Source: Oenanthe sinensis
Lineage: Eukaryota; Streptophyta; Magnoliopsida; Apiales; Apiaceae
NCBI GenBank assembly: GCA_028671895.1
Contig: CM053810.1
Coordinates: forward strand, 66,217,501-66,281,500
DNA: 64,000 nt
Direction: 5' to 3'
The first letter of the stretch is position 1, and every line of letters starts with the position of its first letter. The notes under the pieces are model-generated. The model was not told the origin of the DNA and searched no databases. It was given only the letters and a program-made list of their open reading frames with translations. Position numbers and translations under genes: made by a program. Below, one piece after another: positions 35,449-46,447 of the stretch.

Positions 35449-35454
35449 CACGTG
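35449..35454 (+). promoter_or_regulatory. G-box CACGTG in the PIF first exon
   Basis: A perfect palindromic CACGTG inside TTTCACGTGCAC lies about 90 bp after the TATA box. CACGTG is the binding site of PIF-type bHLH factors, so feedback by the encoded protein is possible. This is inference only. Confidence 0.5.
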
Positions 35455-35490
35455 CACAACCATCAGAAACCCTACAGTCATCTTGTTTGC

Positions 35491-38036
35491 ATGTATGTAT
35501 CCACTGCACCACCACAAATTTTACTGATTTCTTCTGCAATTCGTCTGTACGAAATTCTTCCAACTGATAACACTCGCGTGACACTGGATTTTTTAATAAT
35601 TCTGTTTTATTTTGTCGCGTATCTTCGTTTCCCCTGTATCCTAGATGCACCAACAATAAAGCATGTACTCAAGATATACATATTATCTGCTTCTGTTGCA
35701 ACTTATCTTCTTGCTTTCTCAGAAAAATTTCTAGCTAAGATTGCCATGTACTTCTTTTTCCAACAGGTCCACTTTTACTTCATGCTATGCACCTGCCTTT
35801 AAAAAAATCATGAAACGCACGCGCATATGCATTTCTTGTGTTTCAATAGATTTTTATTAATTTAATCATGGGGTTTTGAAAGAAATCTTTAGATCTCTTG
35901 GCCGATAAAAGTCCTCGTTTGACATTGCTTTCTATACCATAAAAGTAGTCTTTCCAACTTAAAATGTTTGGTAAAACCGCAGCTTCTTACTTCAAAAGCT
36001 GCCTGCTTTCACTAAACACTTATCGGCTTTTTTCTCGCAACAAATTTTGTTGGCAACAACAATGTCAAACTGACTCAAAAATCAGAACCCTTCTACTTTA
36101 TGGTTGTGCTCAAAGGATTAGCCTCTTTTTTTTTTTTGAGTTAGGATAAGCTTTTTGTTACTTGCAATGTAGCTTTTTCAGTTATTATTCTCCTCTTCCT
36201 CCCTTGGGAATAAAATTTTTATTCTTAACTTTTCTTGTATTAGAAGCTTATGATGCCCTGTGCAATTGAAACTTTGTATACAGAGAATATTTGCCCCTGC
36301 AAAAGTGCAACTTTACTCCTTATATGTGATATTTCTAGCTTATGATTAAAAAAAAAACTAACTTCAGGTTGCTTCATATCCAGGTCAAACTTTGATATTA
36401 CAGAGCTGGGATGGGAGAATGGCCAGCCATCCATGCATGAGCATGTGGGGATCCCTCCTACTGTTCCAAATTCAAAAACCACATGGGATAGGACTGACGA
36501 TACACTTGAGTCCATCGTTCATCAAGCTACATGCCCAAACATAAACTTACCTGAATTTGATCTTTACCTAAATCATAATCATCAATTGACAAACAAAAAC
36601 TCCATTGTCACGCCTTCTACCAGAATATGGGGCAAAAATTCCAATCCAAATGAAGTTAATCCACCAGTGTACACCAATAAACGGGTCCAGTCATCAGAAT
36701 ACTTAGATCAATGTGGAGGGATAAACAACTTGAGCAGCAGTCACCAAAAACACACTGATAAGAGGCCGTGTGGCAGTGGCAATGCAACCTTTGCTAGAAA
36801 CAATGATACAACTATGATGACATGGGCTTCTTTCGAATCTCCTGGAAGCTTGAGATCAAAAACTAAACCTGTGGATGAGGATTCAGCTTGCCATGCTGGA
36901 TCAGTAAGTTACAAATATTTCAAGAAAGTGACACTGTTTCAGACCTCCACTGGCGACACAATATTTTTTTGAAATAAAACAAATCTTATTGTATATACAG
37001 AGTACTATAGATGCATCCACTGCAGTCAACTTGGTTCATCAACAAACAGTATTCTTATGATTTTTAACAGGAAAATCCAGATGAAGAGCCTGTGAACAAG
37101 GGTGAAACGGTTCGATCCCACTCAAGTAGACGAACCAGAGTAGCTGCCGTGCATAATCAATCAGAAAGGGTATTTTTAATGATTTTAATGTCTTGATGGA
37201 TTTTACAAATTGCATATTAGTAAGTGCTTTTCTATACTTGCACAGAAGCGTAGAGACAGGATCAACCAGAAGATGAAAACTCTGCAAAAGATGGTGCCAA
37301 ATGCCAATAAGGTGGTCCTCGTTCTGTTTCAAGTAGAAAGAAATTGTGATATTTGAAAATTTAAATAGATATATATGTTTATCTTAAAAAAACCCTCTGC
37401 AGACTGATAAAGCTTCAATGCTCGATGAGGTAATCAAGCACTTAAAACAACTTCAAGCACAAGTTCAGATAATGAGTACTAGAAATATACCCCATATGAT
37501 GATGCCTCTAGGAATGCAACAGCAGCTACAGATGTCTCTTCTTGCAAGAATGGGAATGGGTGCTGGCCCGGGATTGAATATTGGGTCAATGCTTGACATG
37601 ACTAATATAGCTCGAACTGCATCTCAACCTCATTTTTCCTTAATCCACCCCAACTCTGCCACCACAGCGGCTACTCCCATGTTCATTCAGCCACAGTTTA
37701 TGTTCTCCCCCATGATTCCAAGCCAAATTCAGCCACAAGCAAGCACGGTTCAGGGAGCTACAAGCACTAATCCTGTTCCATTTAGTGATCCATACAAAGC
37801 GTTTCTAGCGCAAGTACGTTTAAAAGATGCTACAATCATCTGAAATACATTCAAAATTCTTTTTTTTTACTTTTACATGTTGGATGTTCCCCAGTTTACT
37901 GATTTCAACTTTCCTGCAGTCCATGAATATGGAATTTAACAACAAGATGGCTGCAGCAGTCTATCAGCAACAACTTAATCAGGCAGCGCAGACAACAAAT
38001 GGTACTTCAAACTCAAAACATGTACAGAGAGAATGA
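35491..38036 (+). CDS. PIF7: Phytochrome-interacting bHLH factor, PIF7/UNE10-like
   Basis: The model is 35491-35492, 36384-36903, 37071-37169, 37246-37311, 37403-37813 and 37920-38036, totalling 404 aa and closing in frame. The start codon is AT (exon 1) plus G (exon 2), giving M-SNFDITELGWENGQ, close to Arabidopsis PIF7 M-SNYGVKELTWENGQ (recalled). The ELGWENGQ block is the active phytochrome B-binding motif. A TLESIVHQA block follows and then the bHLH: basic region VHNQSERKRRDR with the His-Glu-Arg contacts for G-box DNA, helix 1 INQKMKTLQKMVPNANK and helix 2 KASMLDEVIKHLKQLQAQVQ. The tail ends with MNMEFNNKMAAAVYQQQ, as in PIF7/UNE10. Such factors repress light responses and drive shade growth. 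The two-base first coding exon is inferred; the rest is secure. Confidence 0.88.
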
Positions 38037-39970
38037 TGCAAACTACTACTATTTACAATCCATCACAAAGAAGTTGAATTCACTACAATATAATCATCAC
38101 TATATGTATGTTGATCTTGAAGCATCCCCCAGAGTTTTGTAATAAATAGACTATCAAAAATATCTATAAATTATAATCTAAAACTTCAATCACCAGCATA
38201 TGGTTGCTAATCCATTATTCTACATAAGAAAAAATAGTAGCATGCAAAAGCTCGATCAACAGAAATTTAACTAATTTTTTCTGCAGTAAGTTGCATATTT
38301 TTCAGTGCACTAGATCTGTTAATACACAGGAAAAGAGAGCAAGGGCTAGAAGGGAAGTAACCATGTCCAGGCTATCGACAGGTTATCAAGAATTTACTTT
38401 TTTCTAAATGTTTTTATTTAACAAAGAAGAAACAAAGCTTCTTATTTTTTTGACATAGGATGAGTTACAAGTCTCAAAGTACAAAGCTTCCTTTTCAATT
38501 TATTATATTTATTCTTTTGAAAGTATTAGGAAAACAGCTCTTACAAGGCATTTCTGGTTCAGAATATAGTTCTTGTACTGATTAGGACCACATTTGATTG
38601 AATTGGGAACCAGAACATTTTTTGTTGTTTGATAGGTAAGTGTAAATGACCACCAATAATTTCAGGATATATAGGTGCGTAAGCATCAGGAAGGTCACTC
38701 TGAAATGAAATAACAAAATAAACTGAAAATTTCAATATAGCAATTATTCGAATTCAAAAATAAGATGGCAATACTAGTAAAACCAAACACATTAATCCTA
38801 ATATGAATTAAGAAAATTTGATTATAATAGTTAATTTGTAAGGACTCCACATGACGAAAAAGCTATAGAGCCAAATTCAGATTTGGGAAGGAAAAATCCC
38901 TTTGTTGGAACTTGGAAGTCATTGTCTGGTTTAATTTTGGATAGGCAAAGATCATGATATCAGTTGGGAAAGAAGGTAGTGCTTCTCTGGCATTTGTTTG
39001 TTGGGAAATTTTGGGCAAAGTTTTGCCAGACCTTTTATCTTAGAACACCCTAAGAAAAAGCGAAAAAGTAAAAGATTATCATTTGATGCAAGAAATTTCT
39101 TATACACATAACTTTGTATGTAATGCTTAATGTCTTGCCACTTTATAGTTTATACAGCATAAGATATGTAATAAGCATGAACACAGGATGAGTACATCAT
39201 ATCTTTTAGGCTGGTGATACCAATCAGGCAATCAAATTGTCTCCATTGAGCCCCATTGCTCTTCTCAGCTCTTTGACTGCTTAAGTCCTACCATTACAGT
39301 GACACTGAAAAGTTTAGACACAAAAAATCGTCAAATTATAAGAGTAAAATGATGAGCCAATAACAAGAGATATATGGTATGTGATAGGACTATTCCATTG
39401 GTCACACTTGAGACCGGAGGATTGCCAATATGATTTTCAAAGACAAAAATCTAGAAATGTTTCACTTACAACACTTCATCATGGAATTACAGATATGGAT
39501 GCCTAAATTCATCTTTAGATATTAGAATATTGCAACCTTACCTTCTAAGAAAAGCAGCCATGATGAAAATATATATTATCCATTTTTTAGTGTGAAACGA
39601 GATATTTATTAATTCTTTTAACAGATAACGAATGTGTGCACTAGCTTGTGTACCTTTGCAGTAAGGTCTAATGTACAGTATACATACATGTGTGCATTTG
39701 TTTGTTGCTAAGAAGAATATTACAACAGCACTTTGCAAGACAATACCTAGCAGTACCAATAATCAGGTTTCCTCAAATCTCATTGCACAGAGGCTTGTCA
39801 TTTTTTTCCATTCCAACTTTAAAACTCCAATTTTGTATTTCCTTTTCTTCCTCTATGATATGGTAATAGGATACATGTACACTCAGGACCTGTACCCTGC
39901 CCTCTTCTCCAGGTGACATAATATTCAAAAGACAAACAGCTATATGCTAAAGAGATACATCTGAGATTTG
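38037..39970. other. Intergenic between convergent PIF and calmodulin-binding genes
   Basis: This is the shared 3' flank. It is AT-rich, without a recognisable gene, mobile element or long repeat. Confidence 0.5.
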
Positions 39971-41356
39971 TCATTGAGTGTGATTCATTTCCTCGGATTT
40001 GCTATTCTTCCGACATAATACGGCTTCAAATGCACCCACCAAGGCTTTGACCTTACTCTTCCTGCTCCGAACAAGCCTGTTTGCAGTCTCTTCAATAACA
40101 TCATTAACCAAACCCCATGTCTCTTCCTTTGTTTCCATGTCTTGGTGTTTAAGAGTAACTTTCTCTGTTTCTGGATTAGTTTCAGATAAGACACCGTCAC
40201 TTTCTATTCTTCTCAAGCCTCTGCCTCCAGTGTCTGAGATACTGTCCTCATCCAATGCTTCTTGATGCCTAAATTTGAGTAGAGTTGGACTTGTGTTTTC
40301 AAATTGGACGTCAATTACAGTTCCACGCCTGAATCGGAGCTTCTGGGATGATGGACACTCTTTATCTTCTAAACTTAGGACTTGAATCCTTGGGGTCCTC
40401 CTATTTTCCACTTCCAGATCAGTTATCGAGTTCTCACTTTCAGAATTATCAATGTCAAAGGCACTTGCATCACTTTGCATTGCCTCAGGTGACGATGAGG
40501 TTGATGACTGTGAGTTTAATGGAGACAAAGATGTGGGTGTGTACTCTGCAGGAGGCGAATGAGAGACCTTCACCGTACATTCACCATATCCCAAATCTTT
40601 TTCCTCAGAAAATTGGGATGAAGTAAAACTGCCTCTTTTTCCTATAGCTTTGCTTCCAGCCTGGGGTCCAATGACATATGGTGTCTTCTCTATAACATAT
40701 TCACTTGGAGAGTACTTGCCTTCTACTTCTTTTATTCGCTTTCGGTTTATTATGGTAGATGGTACCTTTTTTAATTTCTTGACGTATTCAGATTGTGTTC
40801 TCAAAATCCTCTTTGTAGATGGCATGGAAGATAAAGAAAACCTTTCTCGCACCAAGGTTTTCTTCTTTTCTATTTTGGAGTTCTCTGTTTCTAAGTTCAC
40901 TTTCTTCTCACTGTTCGTTTCACTGTGTCTTCTGTGTAACCATTGCGTGGCAGCCAGAGAGGGTGTTTTTGGCTTTGGGACCTTCAAATGCTTCTCAGAA
41001 GCGTATTTCATCTCAACTGGTGACGAGGACTGTCGTCTTAAAGAGATACTTACTTTTTTAGAGGATTCTGGAATTTCTTTCTTCGTAACCTCACAAGTTT
41101 TGGCTGTTTTCCTTGTCGAATCTAGTGAATTTCTTCTCAGAAAGGGCCTTCTAACCTTTGTCTCAGGATCACTCTTGAACCCAGATTTGCACAAGTCATG
41201 GCATGATCCAGCAGAGGCACTACGGTAACGTGGTTTCCTTTTTGCTACACGTTTTTGATCATCAGAGTTTCCATTTGAAAGTCTTCCTATATGACCATCT
41301 TTTTCTTCATCTGTCTCTATGTTCACTAGGGACTCAATTGTCACTTCAGACATCAT
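39971..41356 (-). CDS. Plant calmodulin-binding domain protein
   Basis: A single coding exon gives 461 aa from the ATG at 41356 (MMSEVTIESLVNIETDEEK). The frame stays open upstream to about 41395, but an AG acceptor there (CTTTTTGAAGCAG) suggests a leader intron, so the MMSEVT start is preferred. The N-terminal and middle parts are Lys/Arg/Ser-rich and probably disordered. The C-terminal 120 residues match the plant calmodulin-binding domain (PF07839), with KLRFRRGTVIDVQ, VTLKHQDMETKEETWGLVN and the amphipathic basic helix SRKSKVKALVGAFEAVL. Homologues bind calmodulin in a calcium-dependent way and are linked to potato tuber and defence signalling. Arabidopsis At5g61260/At5g07820 appear to be the counterparts (recalled). 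Confidence 0.87.
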   Translation of the reverse strand: MMSEVTIESLVNIETDEEKDGHIGRLSNGNSDDQKRVAKRKPRYRSASAGSCHDLCKSGFKSDPETKVRRPFLRRNSLDSTRKTAKTCEVTKKEIPESSKKVSISLRRQSSSPVEMKYASEKHLKVPKPKTPSLAATQWLHRRHSETNSEKKVNLETENSKIEKKKTLVRERFSLSSMPSTKRILRTQSEYVKKLKKVPSTIINRKRIKEVEGKYSPSEYVIEKTPYVIGPQAGSKAIGKRGSFTSSQFSEEKDLGYGECTVKVSHSPPAEYTPTSLSPLNSQSSTSSSPEAMQSDASAFDIDNSESENSITDLEVENRRTPRIQVLSLEDKECPSSQKLRFRRGTVIDVQFENTSPTLLKFRHQEALDEDSISDTGGRGLRRIESDGVLSETNPETEKVTLKHQDMETKEETWGLVNDVIEETANRLVRSRKSKVKALVGAFEAVLCRKNSKSEEMNHTQ

Positions 41357-42589
41357 GAGTGGACAGAGACTATCAAACACAAATGAGATTAACAAACCTG
41401 CTTCAAAAAGTGCTTAATTTATTCAGTTCTCGTGAAAACAAGAGTGAAGTGCCTCAAAGAACAGGATTAAATTTATTTTCATATTTATATGCAGCCAAAA
41501 AAATAAATTAAGATGGTAAGCATCAACAAATAAAAATCGATATGCTTCACCTTAAACAACAAATGTGTATACTGAAAGAATCATCATAAGCCATCACAGA
41601 ATTACAAGTTCTCATCTTACGAGCACCAGAAGAAATCGCATGACTTCAGATCAGATTTTTTTCTTTCAGGATTGGCAACTCATGAATCTACTAAACTTAT
41701 TACGTACCGTTGAGGACACAAACCCGACATGAAAAAATATTCTTCAAGTTAATTTTCAGGTTGAATGTAACATTTTGGAGGAAAATATGCAATTTTTATT
41801 TTTTATTTTTTCCACAACTACATAAGATTATGTATGCATGCATGCATGGGTACATATAAAATTTCTATTACACACATATGAATTTAGAAAAAGAATTGGA
41901 TTGGGCCCGTCATACCTTTGTTATGTCCTTTGCCCTAATTCAGCTCCATTGAAAAACCCATCAACATAAAACGAGTTTTTAATTAAATTCTTTATTCAGC
42001 CACTGTTACCAGAAACCAAGAGAAAATGAATGAGAAGATCGATGAAATTATATTATATATTATATATATGCTGGAATTCCAGTGTATATCGTGGTATCTC
42101 TCATCTGGAATTCGATCTAATAAAATATGGGTTTGATCCGTCTTAATACTAATTTTGTGGATTAATTCGTAGTAACAGAAAGCCTGTGATTACTTTTATG
42201 TTTTTTTAATTTTAAATTTATATGGTGATTTTGGAAGAAAATATCGGTCTAATATGGTGCAATTCTTTCTTTCTTTTGAGTACATAGGGTGTCATTTTAT
42301 GAAAGTTTGATGGCTACTTTATAATAATTAACATTCTGATGACTTAAAATTTATTTAAATACAAGTTCGGTATTATTCTTTAAAATCTTTGAAACATAAT
42401 CAAAATCAATTAATATGCATCTCCGAATTTTTAAGCAATATATATTCAGAGTATGCTGCGGATCCCAAAAATAATTTTAAAATAACGTGACTGATATATG
42501 ATCTGTTTTGATTTATCGGCGTATACACAATACATGCGAGATCTTACGTTATTATTAGAAAATTTACCGATTACACATGTAACAGGTCA

Positions 42590-42690
42590 GAGAATTTTTG
42601 AGATGTCTAGCATTTCTTAAATATTCAATGATATAATAATGGGAGAATTTTTGGGATACCTAGCATTTCTCAAATATTCAATGATCTAAC
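42590..42690. repeat. Tandem duplication, 53-bp unit x2
   Basis: The unit beginning GAGAATTTTTGAGATG and ending near TTCAATGAT is repeated with a few changes at an offset of 53 bp (42590 and 42643). It abuts the ACCGAACC-rich block. Confidence 0.85.
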
Positions 42691-42694
42691 TAGG

Positions 42695-43260
42695 GTTGAG
42701 CTTTCGGTCGGAAGTGAACCAAACCGAATTTTCAATAATTTTGGAACCGAACCGAACCGAATTTTTAATAATTTTGGAACCGAACCGAATTATTTCGGTC
42801 CGTTTGGTTTGTTCTCATTTTTTTTAAAAAAAATTGAAAATCAAATAAGGTGAATTTCTAATGGAACATAAATACAAATACATAAAGGAAACCAAGTAGA
42901 TATAGGCAATAATAAATCAAAAATGTAACAATTAATATTAGTTCTACATATATATATCAAGCAAAAAGCATTTGTATATTAAAAATGCACGATTCAAACT
43001 AATAAAATATACAAATTAATTAATAAATAAGTTGGCACTAGGACATTAGAGAAAAGTTGTATTTATCGAATATATATTATATATAATAAAAATAAATAAT
43101 ATATAATTCAGTCTATTCGGTCCGTATCAATTTTTTTTATGGATCAGACCAAACTGAAATTTAATTCAGCCAGGACCGAAAAAAACTAAATGGAACGAAA
43201 TTTCAGAAAAAATAAAATTGAACCGAAATTATATTATTCGGTTAAGTTTTTTTTATAGCA
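42695..43260. mobile_element. ACCGAACCG-rich transposon remnant
   Basis: The block opens with TAGGGTTGAGCTTTCGGTCGG and contains GAACCGAACCGAACCGAA, GGTCCGTTTGG and AGACCAAACTGAAAT in opposite orientations. The composition resembles the hAT-like MITE at 30116-30776. No convincing terminal repeat or target duplication could be defined. Confidence 0.4.
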
Positions 43261-43824
43261 TGGTTGGGTTTTGCTCATGTAACTTACTTTAAATTATAAA
43301 CATTTTTGTAAGAATACCGGAAATTTTGTTAATAAATAATCATGTTACATTTAGTAAAACAAACAATCATGTTCCATCTTTTTAATATTAGAATTCCGAT
43401 CAAAATATAAATTATATTAATATTATGGCAATAAAATCTATAATAATAATGAGTATAAAGATAAATCATATGGTGAAAGAAAAAAATTATGCCTCCTTTG
43501 ATTTGATGTAACCCTAGTAACTCTAAATTCCCAAGAACCATTGATATTTACCGGGTTATGTGTTAACTAAATAACTCACGGTCACACTTCTGAGGCATAT
43601 GTTATATGTAGTTATTGTAAAAGACTATAACCCACTTACCAATACCCATTTCTATTGAACATGTACTAACTAAAAAAAATACTGGAAACGACGGCGTTTG
43701 AGCTAGGTCTAGAGACTAAACCCCTAAATCTCTGCGTCTCTCATTATGCTTTGATATCTGTGACTGTAATCCTAGACCTGGATCTCTGCTCAATATTTTC
43801 TCAGTGGAAATCACGTCGTTGCGT

Positions 43825-43827
<3 letters not shown>

Positions 43828-43856
<29 letters not shown>
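43828..43856. repeat. (AT)n microsatellite
   Basis: About 14 AT repeats lie in the leader region of the small membrane-protein gene. Confidence 0.95.
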
Positions 43857-43858
<2 letters not shown>

Positions 43859-44166
43859 TACCTGTTCTTACTTATACATGTTTTATGTTAATATTGAAAT
43901 GATTAAATGAAATTAGTCTTAATATGTTGTATATGTGTAATCAGAACTTTAACAAGGTTTGGTAAGTGTGAAATAAGCTCCAATATAAACCTCATTATCA
44001 TGTGTTTGATTTGTTCGTGATTCAATAAAATGTACCATTCTGAAGCTCATAACCATTGTCCAAATCAGATTACGATAAATTGTATGTGCGTGTGTGGTTT
44101 TACAAACTTGTTTAATAGTTATGATTAAATTTATTGTGGTTAGTTTTCAGTGTGTAGGCGGTAGTC

Positions 44167-44581
44167 AGGGACGGAGGCCAGAAAATCGAGGTTGCCGGGG
44201 CGGAATTTTTTTTTGTAACTCATTTCGTGTATATTATTAATTTATAAATATTTTAATATATATATATATATTTATTTATAAATAAAAAATATAAATATAT
44301 AACTATTTTAATATGGGCTTTAAACTCCTGAGGATGACCTGAGGTAATATACCTGAGGTTAAACTAAAACTAAATAATAAAAGAGGGGTATTTATGTGAA
44401 TGCATGGGGTGGGGAAGATATTTACAAATTTGCCACTCAGCTTTACATACAAAATCCTTATAACCTTAGGAACTTACCTAAGGTCATCCTTAGGAGAAGT
44501 TTTCTCTTTTAATATTAATTACAGAAGTATTCTGGACTTTTTTTTGGGGGGCGTCCCCCGCCCCCCTCTCCCTCCGTCCCT
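44167..44581. mobile_element. Short element bounded by 11-bp inverted repeats
   Basis: AGGGACGGAGG at 44167-44177 is exactly inverted as CCTCCGTCCCT at 44571-44581. G-rich (GCCGGGGCGG) and C-rich (CCCCCGCCCCCC) sequence lies just inside the ends, around an AT-rich core. It lies in the presumed leader intron of the gene at 44909. No matching target duplication was seen, so the class is unknown. Confidence 0.5.
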
Positions 44582-44908
44582 AACACTAATGAACTTGAGC
44601 TTTGTGACACGTTTATTTTTTTCCTAACACTGGTCAGATTTGGCCTTGGCAGAAGTTGATGGTTCATTTCGTATCTGGATATTGTTAATATGTAGCACAA
44701 GATAGTATGAATGGACACTGTTTTTCACCAAAAAAGTCGGCTGAATTATGAAGTTGTTGTTTGGGCAGGCTGGACCTGATTTTCTTGAACGAGTATTTAT
44801 AGAAGCAAAATATGTATATTACAACTAATGCTGTTATTGACATTAACCTGCAGTTTAGCTACAGAATATTGATATTATCAGTTACGTTTAAAGTCAGAAT
44901 TTGTAGAC

Positions 44909-45334
44909 ATGTCGAATCTGCAGAAGCCTTTGGATGATCAGCAACCAGCAAATAACCAGCATTCTGCAGATAACAACCAGCAACAACCAAGCCCTTCGGC
45001 TGCTGGCCCTGTTGGCTGGATAGAACATCACTACAGGAGGCTTAAAGAAAATGCAGAAACTTATCCTTATGTATGGGCTTCATATGCTGTTGTATATGTT
45101 GGATTTGGCCTTTGGACCACTTATAGGTGGAGAAAACTCCGGAAGACTGAAGATAGAGTTAGAGTCCTTCAAGCCAGACTCCAAAAACTTGTTGAAGTTG
45201 AGGAGTCGGCAACCTCCAAAGCAGTGCCTGACAGGACAATGACCTCCACAGCAGTGCCTGAAAGGACGGCATCATCCACCACCATCAAAGCTGAGGAGTC
45301 TGCCATTTTGACTGACAATAAAAATAATATGTAG
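44909..45334 (+). CDS. Small single-pass membrane protein, unknown function
   Basis: One coding exon, 141 aa, starts at MSNLQKPLDDQQ, about 55 nt after a possible leader acceptor (CTGCAG, 44853). The N-terminus is Gln/Asn-rich (residues 1-33). A block with GWIEHHYRRLKENAETYPYV precedes one hydrophobic helix at about residues 52-72 (WASYAVVYVGFGLWTTY), followed at once by a basic RWRKLRK, which suggests a cytosolic or stromal C-terminus by the positive-inside rule. A short amphipathic helix (DRVRVLQARLQKLVEVEE) follows. The tail repeats KAVPDRTMTS/TAVPERTASS. I do not recognise the family. The orderly charge pattern and normal codon use make a real gene likely; the location is unknown. Confidence 0.65.
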   Translation: MSNLQKPLDDQQPANNQHSADNNQQQPSPSAAGPVGWIEHHYRRLKENAETYPYVWASYAVVYVGFGLWTTYRWRKLRKTEDRVRVLQARLQKLVEVEESATSKAVPDRTMTSTAVPERTASSTTIKAEESAILTDNKNNM

Positions 45335-46447
45335 TTCATTTGATCTATAGACTTCTAAAAAGCAGATTTTATACAGATTAGTGCTGTTCAGTGCTGGTAA
45401 GAGTTTTTGAAAATATTTAAAAAGTTCTATAATTTTGTTTGGATAAGGTCAAAATCCAATATACTTTTGTTTGTGGCTGCCTAAATTTTGCTGGAGTGTC
45501 ATCAGTTCTCCGAAAATGTTAAGTTAATGTTTGCTATTGATATGGTTACACAGTTGTATAAATAAAAGAGCAAACAAAAAACGTCACTTCCCAGTTGCAC
45601 ATAGATTAAACAGATTGACAATGGTGGTAACTTTTGTACTTTTGAATATATAACACAAAGGGTAATAATTTGATTTGATGAGCCGGAGCAGCAGCCTTCA
45701 GAATGATTCAGTCCATATACCTAAACGGAATGGCTTTAGGCCATTATGCTGACAACTTATAGAGAGCTGGAGATCGAGGACAACATTTTGATCTAGTTTT
45801 GGTTTCCTGTATATTCGATCTTAAAATGTAGGCCATTTAGCTATATATGAAAGTTGGAAGCCAGCTTTTGTTCACATGCTTTCAGCTTTTATATCAAAAA
45901 CCTTCGGATCTGCTTTCATGTTGCACTCATTATCCGTTTAAAACATTTCCAAAACTATGAAGTTAAAAATAAGTAACGAGTTTTAGTATATCAATAGCTG
46001 CAGTATCAAAAGAGGCAAATATGCTATGATAGGGGCTTTCTCTAACAAACTAATTCAATATTAGAACGGCTCACAAACCAAAGATAATCTAGAGGCACAC
46101 GACCTCATGTATGTCACTGAAAACTTTCATTCAACATATTTTGCTCATGTTGGTCTAATTAAAGATATGTAGTACGTTAGTAACAATGATATACCAAGCA
46201 TAGGACAGAGCTTGCAAATTATATTTACAGTCCCTACTAAGATGGGCCTAGATTAAAAAAATTGTATAAAACATTAATAGGATTGGAAGGTTCACGACTG
46301 ACCTGTATGAACCTTGTACCCATACCAACAAACCACAGTATCATCCCCTATAATTTAAGGAAAAAAAAAAAGAAACTTACACAACTGACCTCAAGTCTAA
46401 CATTAAAATATAAAAAAAAACCTCTACTAGTCTACCCTTAAGTCTAA
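45335..46447. other. Intergenic between convergent genes
   Basis: This is the 3' flank of the membrane-protein gene (+) and of the DUF863 gene (-). No gene or defined repeat was seen. Confidence 0.5.

Larger units (their letters stand above)
41396..43680. other. Intergenic region with repeats
   Basis: It contains the upstream region of the calmodulin-binding gene, a 53-bp tandem duplication (42590-42690) and an ACCGAACCGAA/TTCGGT-rich block (about 42695-43260) that looks like an old non-autonomous DNA transposon. No gene was seen. Confidence 0.5.

Noticed and set aside
35228..35656. 142-codon open frame on the - strand, upstream of PIF
   Set aside because: It has no recognisable domain, a Cys/Leu/Ser-rich composition of random AT-rich DNA, and overlaps the PIF leader.
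36241..36356. Upstream coding exon for PIF beginning ATGATGCCCTGTGCAATTG
   Set aside because: The frame ends at TGA without a good donor and does not resemble PIF N-termini. The split ATG at 35491/36384 fits better.
40650..41228. 192-codon open frame on the + strand
   Set aside because: It is the reverse shadow of the calmodulin-binding protein exon, whose - strand frame has clear family motifs.
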